Below, in pieces: positions 1 through 7,698 of a DNA stretch of 64,000 bases. The notes under the pieces were generated by a model that saw nothing but the letters and a program-made list of their open reading frames with translations, was not told where the DNA came from and searched no databases. This DNA comes from Bog-473 sp963809825 (GTDB lineage Bacteria; Actinomycetota; Acidimicrobiia; Acidimicrobiales; RAAP-2): the NCBI GenBank assembly GCA_963809825.1, contig CAWELJ010000004.1, forward strand, positions 682,001-746,000. The letters run 5' to 3'. Numbering within the stretch: position 1 is the first letter of the stretch; each line of letters opens with the position of its first letter. Made by a program: the position numbers and the translations under genes.

Positions 1-103
1 CGATGACGACGTATCGGACGCCATGCCGCTCGAGGACCTCCAGGAGTACATCTGGTCGATAGGGAACAGGTTCAGGCACCGCGAGGTAGCGATTCGCGGT
101 CAT
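1..103 (-). CDS. Truncated gene, possible nucleotidyltransferase-type partner of the XRE protein
   Basis: Only the first 34 codons lie inside the window; the rest continues beyond base 1. Translation from the ATG at 103 gives MTANRYLAVPEPVPYRPDVL and then a stretch with LEVLERHGVRYVVI. That last motif resembles the first helix-strand of stand-alone nucleotidyltransferase and AbiEii-like proteins, in which it precedes a GG(V/L)A nucleotide-binding turn; the turn would fall outside the window. The start overlaps the 3' end of the upstream XRE gene by 32 bp, so the two are probably translationally coupled. The layout fits a toxin-antitoxin-like pair, but the assignment rests on a short N-terminus and is tentative. 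Confidence 0.45.
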   Translation of the reverse strand, partial: MTANRYLAVPEPVPYRPDVLLEVLERHGVRYVVI

Positions 104-398
104 GCAACTGATCGTGGAAGCGAACCCTCTCGAGCAAGTCAGCAAATCGCTCGGCCGGCGTCATCTTGAGGTGCTCGTCGATGACCATCGGAGTCGACTC
201 GTCCAGTTTGGAGAGATGGAAGGAGAGCTCGAGGTCGCAGCCTCGAATGGCCTGCCGAAGAGTCTCGAAGCTGGGGATCACGGCACCGCGCTCCCAACGG
301 GCGACGACCGACTGCTGCTGGCCGATCCTCTCGCCCAGCTCGGCCTGCGTCAGGCCGGCTCGAAGCCTGGCTTCTCGTATCAGCTGACCACTCACCAT
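72..398 (-). CDS. XRE-family helix-turn-helix regulator (antitoxin-like)
   Basis: A 108-residue protein with an N-terminal Cro/C1-type HTH at about residues 5-60; the LTQAELGERIGQQQSVVARW core shows the two DNA-contacting helices. The C-terminal half is charged and has no recognised domain. The ATG at 398 is preferred over an in-frame ATG at 416: a TATAGT hexamer at 405-410 (minus strand) ends 6 nt before it, which suggests a leaderless transcript starting at or next to the ATG. The 416 start would lie inside an inverted repeat and has no ribosome-binding site. The gene overlaps the next truncated gene. It probably represses its own promoter through the repeat at 404-429. The function as antitoxin is inferred from layout only. 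Confidence 0.75.
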   Translation of the reverse strand: MVSGQLIREARLRAGLTQAELGERIGQQQSVVARWERGAVIPSFETLRQAIRGCDLELSFHLSKLDESTPMVIDEHLKMTPAERFADLLERVRFHDQLHDRESLPRGA

Positions 399-403
399 GT
401 GTC

Positions 404-429
404 CACTATAGTACATATCTGCTATAGTG
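404..429 (-). promoter_or_regulatory. Perfect inverted repeat at the XRE promoter
   Basis: CACTATAG (404-411) and CTATAGTG (422-429) form a perfect 8-bp inverted repeat with a 10-nt spacer. One arm contains the minus-strand -10-like TATAGT. It lies directly upstream of the XRE start codon, the usual place for an autoregulatory operator. The repeat is seen directly; binding by the adjacent regulator is inference. Confidence 0.6.
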
Positions 430-488
430 ACGCCGACGCTGCGGCTCTGCCAGGTGCACTGGACGGGCGATCGGCCCCCTGACCCTTA

Positions 489-526
489 ATCCCCAGGGTG
501 CCGGGATCGAGACCCGGGCGGCCCAC
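489..526. repeat. Direct repeat copy A flanking the cyclase/ATPase gene
   Basis: This 38-bp segment, containing GCCGGGATCGAGACCCGGGC and ending in GGCCCAC, matches positions 4072-4108 in the same orientation with about five differences. It contains a CCGGG/CCCGG stem with a 7-nt loop and vaguely resembles a tRNA T-arm, but no tRNA can be folded around it. It lies downstream of the 616-3927 gene, and copy B lies upstream. Confidence 0.6.
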
Positions 527-579
527 CAAGTTCGGCACGACATGTTTCAGAATCAGAGTTCCGGGCCCGGGCTGTCGAT

Positions 580-595
580 CGAACGTGCACGTTCG
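580..595. promoter_or_regulatory. 16-bp perfect palindrome CGAACGTGCACGTTCG
   Basis: A perfect palindrome 20 bp past the stop codon of the minus-strand cyclase/ATPase gene, next to a second palindrome CCGGGCCCGG at 561-570. It could be a stem of a transcription terminator (CGAACG-TGCA-CGTTCG) or a protein-binding site. No U-tract follows, so the role is open. Apart from this, the 399-615 interval holds only repeat A and the XRE promoter. Confidence 0.4.
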
Positions 596-615
596 CGTAC
601 CGGGGTTCAGGTGCG

Positions 616-3600
616 TCAGTCCAGGCCCGCCAACGCCGCTGTGGCTCGCCGGGCGACGCTGGCGTACCCGTGGCTCATGGCTGCGTCGTGGGCTCGACTC
701 AGGAGATCCCGGGCCCGTTCGAGATCTCCTGGGTCGCCGCGGGCCGAGAGCATGCGGCCCCACTGCAGTAGGGTGACAGCGGCCCCGAACTCCATCTGAC
801 CTTCGGCGTTGAGTTCGGCTGCCTTGGCGAAGTGAGTCTCGGCCTCGGCGTAGCGGCCGAGCACCGACTCCAGGCTGCCGCAGTAGTACGCCACGGGGCT
901 TCCGGCCGTCGCCCCGATGAAGAGGACCTGGTCGTCGAACGGCGCAAGCAGGTCCAGGAGCAGCCGAGCCGGTGTCTCGGCGCGCAGTTCGGCCGCAACG
1001 TCGGCGTACGAGGCCACCGCAAAGATCCAGACGACGTCGTAGGGCAATGAGGAGAGGTCCGCGGCCGCAGCTTCGAGCATCTGGCGAGCCGTGTCGACGT
1101 TGCCGGCTTCCATGTGTCCTTCCGCCAGCGTCGCACGGAACACCGGGAGTGCTGGGTTCTCGGCCGCCATCTGTTCGATCAACGGGACGAGCTCGCCGTA
1201 GCGCCCTTGTTGGCGGCGGACGCCGATCATCTCGGCCCCGTAGAAGCCGAAGGCATCGGGCTGTCCGCTCTCCGTCCCGATCTCCAAGGCGGCCGTGGCG
1301 AGCTGCTCGGCTCGATCAGGTTCCCCGGTCAGAAGCGCATCGGCGGCGTCGTTGAAGAGGGTGACCCATACCATCGTCGGCTGGCGGAGTCCCCTGATCA
1401 CGGCGTGCATGGATGTGAGGCACCGACGGGCCATGTCGAAGTCACCGGCTTGCACCGCGGCCAGCCGGCTGTAGGCGCCGGTCCAGAAGAGCAGGTCAGG
1501 GTCCCCCAGGAGCTCCGACAGCTCCAGGGCTTCCCTTGCATCGACCATTCGCTCGTTGAGTGTGGAAGGGACCTGGAGTGGGTCGCAGACCAGGTTCAGG
1601 GTGCGGATGATGGTGTCCGGATCCCTCAACCGCCGCGCCATTGCCCTGGCGGCGTCGGCCAATTGCTGGCGCCGTTCCAGCGTCGTGCCCAGAGCGAGCT
1701 CGCTGCACAGCGTGGCCAGGAGGAGCGCCCGCTCGCGTCCGTCGTCATTGCCCAGGGCATCGAGTGCGGATTCCAGCACCGCGACCTTGTCGGCGTCGAT
1801 GACCCCGATCGAACTGAAGAAGCCGCGGCTGTTCCCTAACGCGGCGGCCACCAGGCGGTCCGTGGCGTCGAGCTCTTGGGCTCGGTGGGCCGCGTCGAGA
1901 AACGTTTCCCGGTAGCCCGGCAACCCGGCCTGGCGTTGTGCCTCGCCCAATGCCAGACGCAGGTCACAGTCGACGAGGGGGTCATCCTCCGGCGCCGTCT
2001 CCGCGAGGTGGAGCGCCCGGGAGAAGTACCGGAACGCGTCGTCGGGGGCCAGGGCGGCCAGGGCGGCTTCGCCTGCCTGCCGGGAGTAGCCGATGGCCTT
2101 GGCCGCATTGGCTGGTTGGCTGGCACTGAGCCAGTGGTGGGCCAGCTCACCCACCCGCGTCCCCGGCGTTTCTCGGACGGCGGCCTCGATGGCCTCAGCC
2201 ACCTGCTGATGGGCCAGGGTTCGCCGGACTCTCGGCAGGCCCTGGTACAGCGTGTGCTGGGTCAGAGCGTGCGAAAAGCTGTAGCGGCCGGCGACGTCAG
2301 GATGCTCGCGCACGAGAGCGGCGGCGGTCGCAGCGTCGAGGACGTCGAGCACCTCCTCCTGGCCGAGGTCGGTCACGGCGTCGAGCAGGTCGAAGTCGAA
2401 GTCCCGTCCGATGACCGCTGCCATGGAAAGGACCCGGCCTGCCCGTGCACCGAGCCGGCCGACGCGGGCGGAGATGACTTCTCGCACGCTGTTGGGCAGC
2501 ACCATCTCGGACATTTCCCCTGCCGCCGTCCAGCGGCCACGATCGTCTTGGTAGATGGCGCCGGTCTCCATGAGACTCCGCAACACCTCTCCCACGAAGA
2601 ACGGGTTGCCTTCGGTCTCGAGGCAGAGCGCATGGGCGAGGTCCGTCGCGGCCTCCTCGAGGGGTTGCCCGGCTGCAGCCTCCATGAATGCGAGCACACC
2701 TGTGTCGTCGAAGCCCTTCAACTCGATCCGGCTGATATTTGGTTCGCGTTGCAGGGTACCGAGGAGATCGCGGAGCGGGTTGGTGGCCGAAAGCTCGGTG
2801 TCCCGAAACGTCGCGAGTACAAGCAGCGGTGCCGACTCGACAGTGCTGACGACATGACGCAAGAGCCGGAGGCTTTGACTGTCGGACCACTGCAAGTCGT
2901 CGAGCACGAGCACGGTTGGTTGGAGCGCGGAGGCGGCCGTCAGAAGGCCCGTCACCGCCCCGTAGAGGAGGTAGCGCTCGGTGTCGGGATCCGTCCTCGT
3001 CGGTGCCGGAACTCCCCCCAGTCGTTGACCGAGCGCGGGGACCATCGAGGCGATGTCGCCCCCATGGGCCTCGACGTGGGTTCGAAGCAGGTGCTCGGGC
3101 GCATGCGCCACGTAATGGTGTAGCGCCTCGGCGAAGGGCGCATATGACGCGGTGACGTCTTCCTGGCACCGTCCCAGGAGCACGCAGGCGCCCTCGTGCG
3201 CGGCGAGCCGGGCGGCCTCGGCGACCAGTGTCGTCTTCCCGACACCGGCATCACCCGACACGAGGACCACGGCACGCCCTTCTCCGGTCGCCGCTCGCTT
3301 GTAGGCGTCGGTCAGCAGGGCCGCCTCGGTCTCGCGGGCGACGACTCCGGTGAGCGGGACGTGCATCAGGCGCGCCGGGAGCGGCACGCCGTTCTCGACC
3401 GCCAATTCATGGGGTGGCTCCCATCGGACTTCGAGGACCTCCACGGGCTCGGGGAGGCCCTTCAACTCGAGCGCACCGACCCACTCGAAGAGGTAAGGGT
3501 TGCGCCGGCCGCCCATCACCCGGACGGCGTCCGTAGCCAGGATCTGGCCGGCATCGGCGTGAGCACAGAGCCGAGCCGCCTCTATCACCGGGTCTCCGTA

Positions 3601-3927
3601 GTAGTCGCCGGACTCCAACGTTGCTTCTCCGCCGCTGAGTCCTATGCGCAGCCCCAGCTGATGGCCGGCCCCGACGTTGTCACGGTGGACGGCTTGCTGC
3701 ATCGCCACGGCGCACGACAGAGCGGCAGAAGTGCTGTGGAACACAACCATGACTCCGTCGCCGAGGCCCTTGACCTCGACCCCTCCGGAGCCGGCAATGG
3801 CTCGACGCAGCACCGAAAAGTGGGCCCGGAGCAGCTCGTCCGAGGCGTCCGGACTGATCGCGTAGCTGATCTCGGTCGAACCGACCAGGTCGGTGAATAG
3901 GACCGTGATGGTCTCGGTGACCGCCAA
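616..3927 (-). CDS. Class III adenylate/guanylate cyclase-like protein with AAA-type ATPase and TPR-like C-terminus
   Basis: About 1103 residues. The start is a TTG at 3927 preceded by GGAGGAGG; longer in-frame starts upstream lack conserved sequence. Residues 5-170 form a class III nucleotidyl cyclase domain: metal-binding Asp13 in FTDLVGST, Lys53 and Asp57 in KGLGDG, and Arg119 in the AARL motif. The usual transition-state Asn (VNxAARL) is Ile115, so catalysis may be impaired. Next comes a STAND/AAA-like ATPase with Walker A GDAGVGKT (225-232) and Walker B LVLDDLQWSD near residue 320. The rest is helical and TPR-like; no LuxR-type HTH is visible at the C-terminus. Such proteins are cytoplasmic signal-integrating regulators in actinobacteria. 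The gene stands alone between direct repeats; ligand and target are unknown. Confidence 0.85.
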   Translation of the reverse strand: MAVTETITVLFTDLVGSTEISYAISPDASDELLRAHFSVLRRAIAGSGGVEVKGLGDGVMVVFHSTSAALSCAVAMQQAVHRDNVGAGHQLGLRIGLSGGEATLESGDYYGDPVIEAARLCAHADAGQILATDAVRVMGGRRNPYLFEWVGALELKGLPEPVEVLEVRWEPPHELAVENGVPLPARLMHVPLTGVVARETEAALLTDAYKRAATGEGRAVVLVSGDAGVGKTTLVAEAARLAAHEGACVLLGRCQEDVTASYAPFAEALHHYVAHAPEHLLRTHVEAHGGDIASMVPALGQRLGGVPAPTRTDPDTERYLLYGAVTGLLTAASALQPTVLVLDDLQWSDSQSLRLLRHVVSTVESAPLLVLATFRDTELSATNPLRDLLGTLQREPNISRIELKGFDDTGVLAFMEAAAGQPLEEAATDLAHALCLETEGNPFFVGEVLRSLMETGAIYQDDRGRWTAAGEMSEMVLPNSVREVISARVGRLGARAGRVLSMAAVIGRDFDFDLLDAVTDLGQEEVLDVLDAATAAALVREHPDVAGRYSFSHALTQHTLYQGLPRVRRTLAHQQVAEAIEAAVRETPGTRVGELAHHWLSASQPANAAKAIGYSRQAGEAALAALAPDDAFRYFSRALHLAETAPEDDPLVDCDLRLALGEAQRQAGLPGYRETFLDAAHRAQELDATDRLVAAALGNSRGFFSSIGVIDADKVAVLESALDALGNDDGRERALLLATLCSELALGTTLERRQQLADAARAMARRLRDPDTIIRTLNLVCDPLQVPSTLNERMVDAREALELSELLGDPDLLFWTGAYSRLAAVQAGDFDMARRCLTSMHAVIRGLRQPTMVWVTLFNDAADALLTGEPDRAEQLATAALEIGTESGQPDAFGFYGAEMIGVRRQQGRYGELVPLIEQMAAENPALPVFRATLAEGHMEAGNVDTARQMLEAAAADLSSLPYDVVWIFAVASYADVAAELRAETPARLLLDLLAPFDDQVLFIGATAGSPVAYYCGSLESVLGRYAEAETHFAKAAELNAEGQMEFGAAVTLLQWGRMLSARGDPGDLERARDLLSRAHDAAMSHGYASVARRATAALAGLD

Positions 3928-4279
3928 GGCTCCCCTCCTCCGGTTCCGCCCTGCTGGCGTCAGGGTAGACGGTTCGCGACCGGAGATACACGGGGACGCG
4001 GCCAGAGCAGGGACACGAACTGGTCGCTGGGAAGCGGCGACACCCCGAAGAGGGTCCGCGTACGACTGTCGATCCCAAGGTACCGGGATGGAGACCCGGG
4101 CGGCCCACGTCCTAGCTCGACGACTTGCTTGCTCAGCAGAGCGGGGTCGTGACAGCGTCATTCGCCCGTCTTGTCCGCCGACCTGAGCGTGAAGGCAGCC
4201 AGGACGCCTCGGCCAGGCTGAACCCGGCCGTCGATGCAATGCTCTCGTCACGTTCGAGACGCCGGGGGGTGTGTTCGTC
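3928..4279. other. 352-bp intergenic region between divergent genes
   Basis: This gap separates the minus-strand cyclase/ATPase gene from the plus-strand sulfatase gene. It holds the GGAGGAGG ribosome-binding site at the cyclase end, direct repeat copy B (4072-4108), and a weak degenerate version of the cluster operator (CCTAGCTCGACGACTTGC, 4111-4128). I see no convincing gene, RNA or terminator in it. Confidence 0.5.
4072..4108. repeat. Direct repeat copy B flanking the cyclase/ATPase gene
   Basis: A 37-bp match to 489-526 in the same orientation, including the identical run GAGACCCGGGCGGCCCAC. Together the two copies bracket a 3.6-kb interval containing a single gene. Confidence 0.6.
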
Positions 4280-6580
4280 ATGGCAAAGACCGTGTTCGGT
4301 GGAAGGATCGGCGACGACTGGCGTACGTCGGAGCCGTGGTGGCCTCCAGTCGCCACACCTCCCGAGGGTGCGCCCAACATCGTGCTGGTCGTCCTCGACG
4401 ATGTGGGATTCGCACAGCTCGGCTGCTACGGGTCCGACATCGACACTCCCGTGATCGACGGTGTGGCGGCCGAAGGGGTGCGGCTGGCGAACTTCCACAC
4501 CACGGCGCTGTGCTCGCCGACCCGCGCCTGTCTCCTCACAGGCCGGAATCATCACCGCAGTGGCATGGGCCGCGTCGCCGACCTGGCGATCGGCTTTCCC
4601 GGGTACTGGGGCCGGCCCCCCCGGGAGAACGGTTTCCTCTCCGAGATCCTGAGCGCGAACGGCTACGCCACCTATGCGGTGGGGAAGTGGCATCTGAGCC
4701 CGGAGGGCGAGACCAATATGGCGACCTCGCGTGGGACGTGGCCTCTCGCACGCGGGTTCGACCGCTGGTACGGGTTCCACGGCGGGGAGACGCACCAGTT
4801 CATGCCCGCGCTCTATCACGACAACCACGGCGTCCGGCCGCCGCGGGCCATGGAGGACGGGTACCACCTGAGCGCGGACATCGCTGACCGCGCCATCGAG
4901 TTCCTGGGGGACCTGCGGGCAGTCGACTCCAAGATGCCCTTCTTCCTCTACTTCGCCACGGGCGCGTGCCACTCTCCCCACCACGCGCCTGCCGAGTGGA
5001 TTCGGCACTATGAGGGCCGATTTGCGCAGGGGTGGGATCGCTGGCGCGACCACACATTCGAGAGGCAGCGCGCGCTGGGAATCGTCCCCGAAACGACGGA
5101 GCTCTCACCACGCCCACCTTGGGTCCCGAGCTGGGACAGCCTCGAGGACCGGGAGCGAGCGCTCGCCCAACGATTCATGGAGTGCTTCGCTGCCTACCTC
5201 TCGTACACGGACCGGCAGATCGGGCGCGTGCTCGACTTCATTGCCGATCTCGGAGACGCCGACGACACGGTCGTGATCGTCGTCTCGGACAATGGCGCCA
5301 GCTCCGAGGGCGGAAAGGAGGGCACCATCAACGAAGGCCGGCTGTCGAATTTCGAAGGCGCCAGCGTGGGTGAGATGTACAGGCGCATCGACGAGATCGG
5401 TGGGCCGCTGAGCCACAACAACTACCCCTGGGGATGGACCATGGCCGGAAACACGCCGTTCAAGCGTTGGAAGCGCGAGGTCCACGAGGGAGGGGTCGCC
5501 GACCCTTGCATCGTCCGGGTGCCCTCTCGCATGCGGTCCGCCACCGGCGTGATCCGCCGGCAGTACGCCCACGCGATCGACGTGCTCCCGACCGTGCTCG
5601 AGTTGGCCGGCGTAGATCCGCCCCCCGAGATCGACGGGATCGCTCAGTCGCATCTCGATGGCATCAGCTTCGGCTACGTGCTCGGGGAGGGAGGGCAGCT
5701 CGAGCGCGACCGGCATCACATCCAGCACTTCGAGATGCTCGGGTCGCGGGCCCTCTACCACGACGGGTGGAAGGTGGTGACCTTCCATCCGGTCGGCCCG
5801 CTCTACGACGACGGCCTACGGGCCAGCGCGCCCTTCGACGACGACGTCTGGGAGCTGTATCACGTGGCGGAGGACGTGTCGGAGGTGCATGACCGTGCCG
5901 CGGAATTCCCGGAGAAGGTTGCCGAGATGGTCGCGCTGTGGTGGGAGGAGGCGAGACGCAACGACGTCCTCCCACTCGACAACCGGGTGCTCGAGGCGAT
6001 CGCCCACAAGCACGACAGACAGCGCGCCCAGCACACGTACCGCTACTTCCAGGGCGGCGCCCAGGTGCCGGAATGGGTGGCCGCGGATGTTCGCAACCGG
6101 TCGCACGCGATGTCGGTAACCGTCGAGATCCCGAAGGGCGTCGTCCCCTCGGGCACTCTGCTCGCGCTCGGCTGCGCGCTGGGAGGGTGGTCGTTGCACG
6201 TGCTCGACGGCCGGTTGCGCTACGTACACAACCTGCATGGACACCGGTTGTACGAGGTCACCGCTGACACCAGGCTCGGACCGGGTCGGCACCACCTCGA
6301 GTTCCGCTTCGAGAAGGACGAAGCGGCCGGTGGGCTGGCCGCATTGTTCGTGGACGGTCAGCGAGCGGGGGAGGCCGCGGTGGAGCGGTTCACCCCCGTC
6401 GCGTTCAACGAGGTCGGCATTGGGCTCACGTGTGGTTACGAGTGGGGCCCGTCGGTCGGAGGCGACTACGAGGCGCCCTTCGCCTTCGTCGGCACCATTG
6501 TCCGAGCCGAGGTCAGCGTCACCGGTCCTGTGGTGCACGACCCAGTCGCGGAGGTGGCGGCGATTTTGGCCTCGCAATGA
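4280..6580 (+). CDS. Arylsulfatase-family sulfatase
   Basis: A 766-residue type I (formylglycine) sulfatase that would hydrolyse sulfate esters. The signature CSPTR, with Cys78 as the residue converted to formylglycine, lies in TALCSPTRACLLTGR. Asp40-Asp41 of LDDVGF are the expected calcium ligands, and VSDNG near residue 337 supplies further metal ligands. The C-terminal part after about residue 590 resembles a beta-sandwich. No signal peptide is evident, so it may be cytoplasmic. The ATG at 4280 is preferred to the GTG at 4271 because it starts at the conserved N-terminus. The maturation enzyme (FGE) is not in the window. It is the first gene of a predicted catabolic cluster; the substrate cannot be read from the sequence. 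Confidence 0.9.
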   Translation: MAKTVFGGRIGDDWRTSEPWWPPVATPPEGAPNIVLVVLDDVGFAQLGCYGSDIDTPVIDGVAAEGVRLANFHTTALCSPTRACLLTGRNHHRSGMGRVADLAIGFPGYWGRPPRENGFLSEILSANGYATYAVGKWHLSPEGETNMATSRGTWPLARGFDRWYGFHGGETHQFMPALYHDNHGVRPPRAMEDGYHLSADIADRAIEFLGDLRAVDSKMPFFLYFATGACHSPHHAPAEWIRHYEGRFAQGWDRWRDHTFERQRALGIVPETTELSPRPPWVPSWDSLEDRERALAQRFMECFAAYLSYTDRQIGRVLDFIADLGDADDTVVIVVSDNGASSEGGKEGTINEGRLSNFEGASVGEMYRRIDEIGGPLSHNNYPWGWTMAGNTPFKRWKREVHEGGVADPCIVRVPSRMRSATGVIRRQYAHAIDVLPTVLELAGVDPPPEIDGIAQSHLDGISFGYVLGEGGQLERDRHHIQHFEMLGSRALYHDGWKVVTFHPVGPLYDDGLRASAPFDDDVWELYHVAEDVSEVHDRAAEFPEKVAEMVALWWEEARRNDVLPLDNRVLEAIAHKHDRQRAQHTYRYFQGGAQVPEWVAADVRNRSHAMSVTVEIPKGVVPSGTLLALGCALGGWSLHVLDGRLRYVHNLHGHRLYEVTADTRLGPGRHHLEFRFEKDEAAGGLAALFVDGQRAGEAAVERFTPVAFNEVGIGLTCGYEWGPSVGGDYEAPFAFVGTIVRAEVSVTGPVVHDPVAEVAAILASQ

Positions 6581-6633
6581 GCTGGTCCAGCCCGTCTGCC
6601 GGTTCAGCGGCGCCGGGCCTATCCGCGCCATAG

Positions 6634-7224
6634 TTGGTAGCCGTGAAGGCTGTGCCGGCCCGCGAACCGACGTCCACGCCCTATTCGACAGCTCAGAGGC
6701 GCACCATCGCCGTGGCGCTCGAACTGTTCTCGCAGCACGGCGTCGCCGGGACGTCGTTGCAGATGATCGCGGACGCGCTTGGCGTGACCAAGGCCGCCGT
6801 GTATCACCAGTTCAACACGAAGGACGAAATCGTCCTCGCGGCCGCCGAAGTCGAATTGGCGCAACTGGAGAGTGTCGTCGACGCCGCGGAGGCCCAGCCC
6901 TCCTCGAAGCTGGCGCGCAATGTCCTGCTAGAGGGCATCGTCGACCTCACGGTGGCCCGCCGCCGTACCGTCAACGCGATCCTGAGTGACCCGGTCGTGG
7001 TGGGGTTCTTCGCCGACCACGAGACCTGGCGCGATGTCATGCACCGCCTCCGCCGCCTCCTCATCGGGGATGACGCCGGACCCGAGGCGCGCGTGCGGAC
7101 GGCCATGCTGGTCGCTGCCATCAGCGGTGCCGCCACGCACCCCTTCGTCGCCGATCTGGACGACGACGTCCTGCGGATCGAGCTCCTGCGCCTGGCCCGA
7201 CGCTTCCTCGGCCTCCCCGGCTGA
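6634..7224 (+). CDS. TetR-family transcriptional regulator
   Basis: 196 residues, with a TetR_N helix-turn-helix at about residues 25-70 (core SLQMIADALGVTKAAVYHQF) followed by a variable all-helical ligand-binding domain. It probably starts at the TTG at 6634 or the GTG at 6643; neither has a clear Shine-Dalgarno sequence. It follows the sulfatase by 53 bp and is the only regulator in the 4.3-12.6 kb metabolic cluster. It is therefore the best candidate to bind the near-palindromes at 8825-8844 and 10182-10201. This link is inference from proximity and from the palindromic operator style of TetR proteins. Confidence 0.85.
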   Translation: MVAVKAVPAREPTSTPYSTAQRRTIAVALELFSQHGVAGTSLQMIADALGVTKAAVYHQFNTKDEIVLAAAEVELAQLESVVDAAEAQPSSKLARNVLLEGIVDLTVARRRTVNAILSDPVVVGFFADHETWRDVMHRLRRLLIGDDAGPEARVRTAMLVAAISGAATHPFVADLDDDVLRIELLRLARRFLGLPG

Positions 7225-7255
7225 GCACGCGGGCGCCCTGGCGGCCCTCGAAGCG

Positions 7256-7684
7256 TCAGCGCGCCTGCTGGAGGTAGACGTTGAGACGGCGGATCTTGCC
7301 CTCGTCGTTGAATTCGAACACCGTCATGGAGTTGACGACGTTGACGCCGCCAGCGCGGAAGTGCCGCTCCTCGATCTCGAAGTACACGAGGGAGTCGATT
7401 TCGGAGATCCGCAGAACCGTGGTCTCGAACGATTCCGTGGCCCGAGCCCACCCGGTGATCATGTCGGTGTACTGCTGCCAATTCTGCACTTCGAGGAACG
7501 TGCCGATCCGCTCGAATTCGTCCACTGCGACGAACTCGGCCAGGGGAGCCCAATCGGCCGCACTCTCGAGTCCGGGCACCAGACGCTTCATCGTCTGCTC
7601 GTACTCGAGGACCGTACGCGTCAACGGGCCGGCGTGATCGGCGCCTTGAGGTGGGTTGCCCGTGAAGCCGTGCTCTGCGGTCAT
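7256..7684 (-). CDS. SnoaL/NTF2-like fold protein
   Basis: 142 residues with the pattern of the NTF2-like alpha+beta barrel used by ketosteroid isomerases, polyketide cyclases and limonene-epoxide hydrolases. Its C-terminal strands read FEFNDEGKIRRLNVYL. The ATG at 7684 is chosen over an upstream TTG at 7702 because AAGGGA precedes it at proper spacing. It lies 14 bp downstream of the DHDPR-like gene and is probably co-transcribed. Enzymatic activity cannot be assigned from the fold alone. Confidence 0.7.
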   Translation of the reverse strand: MTAEHGFTGNPPQGADHAGPLTRTVLEYEQTMKRLVPGLESAADWAPLAEFVAVDEFERIGTFLEVQNWQQYTDMITGWARATESFETTVLRISEIDSLVYFEIEERHFRAGGVNVVNSMTVFEFNDEGKIRRLNVYLQQAR

Positions 7685-7698
7685 GGCATGTCCCTTGG

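Noticed and set aside
489..526. Possible tRNA 3' end or attachment site in a tRNA gene
   Set aside because: The CCGGG/CCCGG stem resembles a T-arm, but the loop does not match TTCRANY and no acceptor, anticodon or D-arm can be placed on either strand.
3928..4380. N-terminal extension of the cyclase/ATPase protein
   Set aside because: The frame is open, but the translation is basic low-complexity sequence without domain similarity. A strong GGAGGAGG plus TTG lies at the start of the conserved domain, and the extension would overlap the divergent sulfatase gene.
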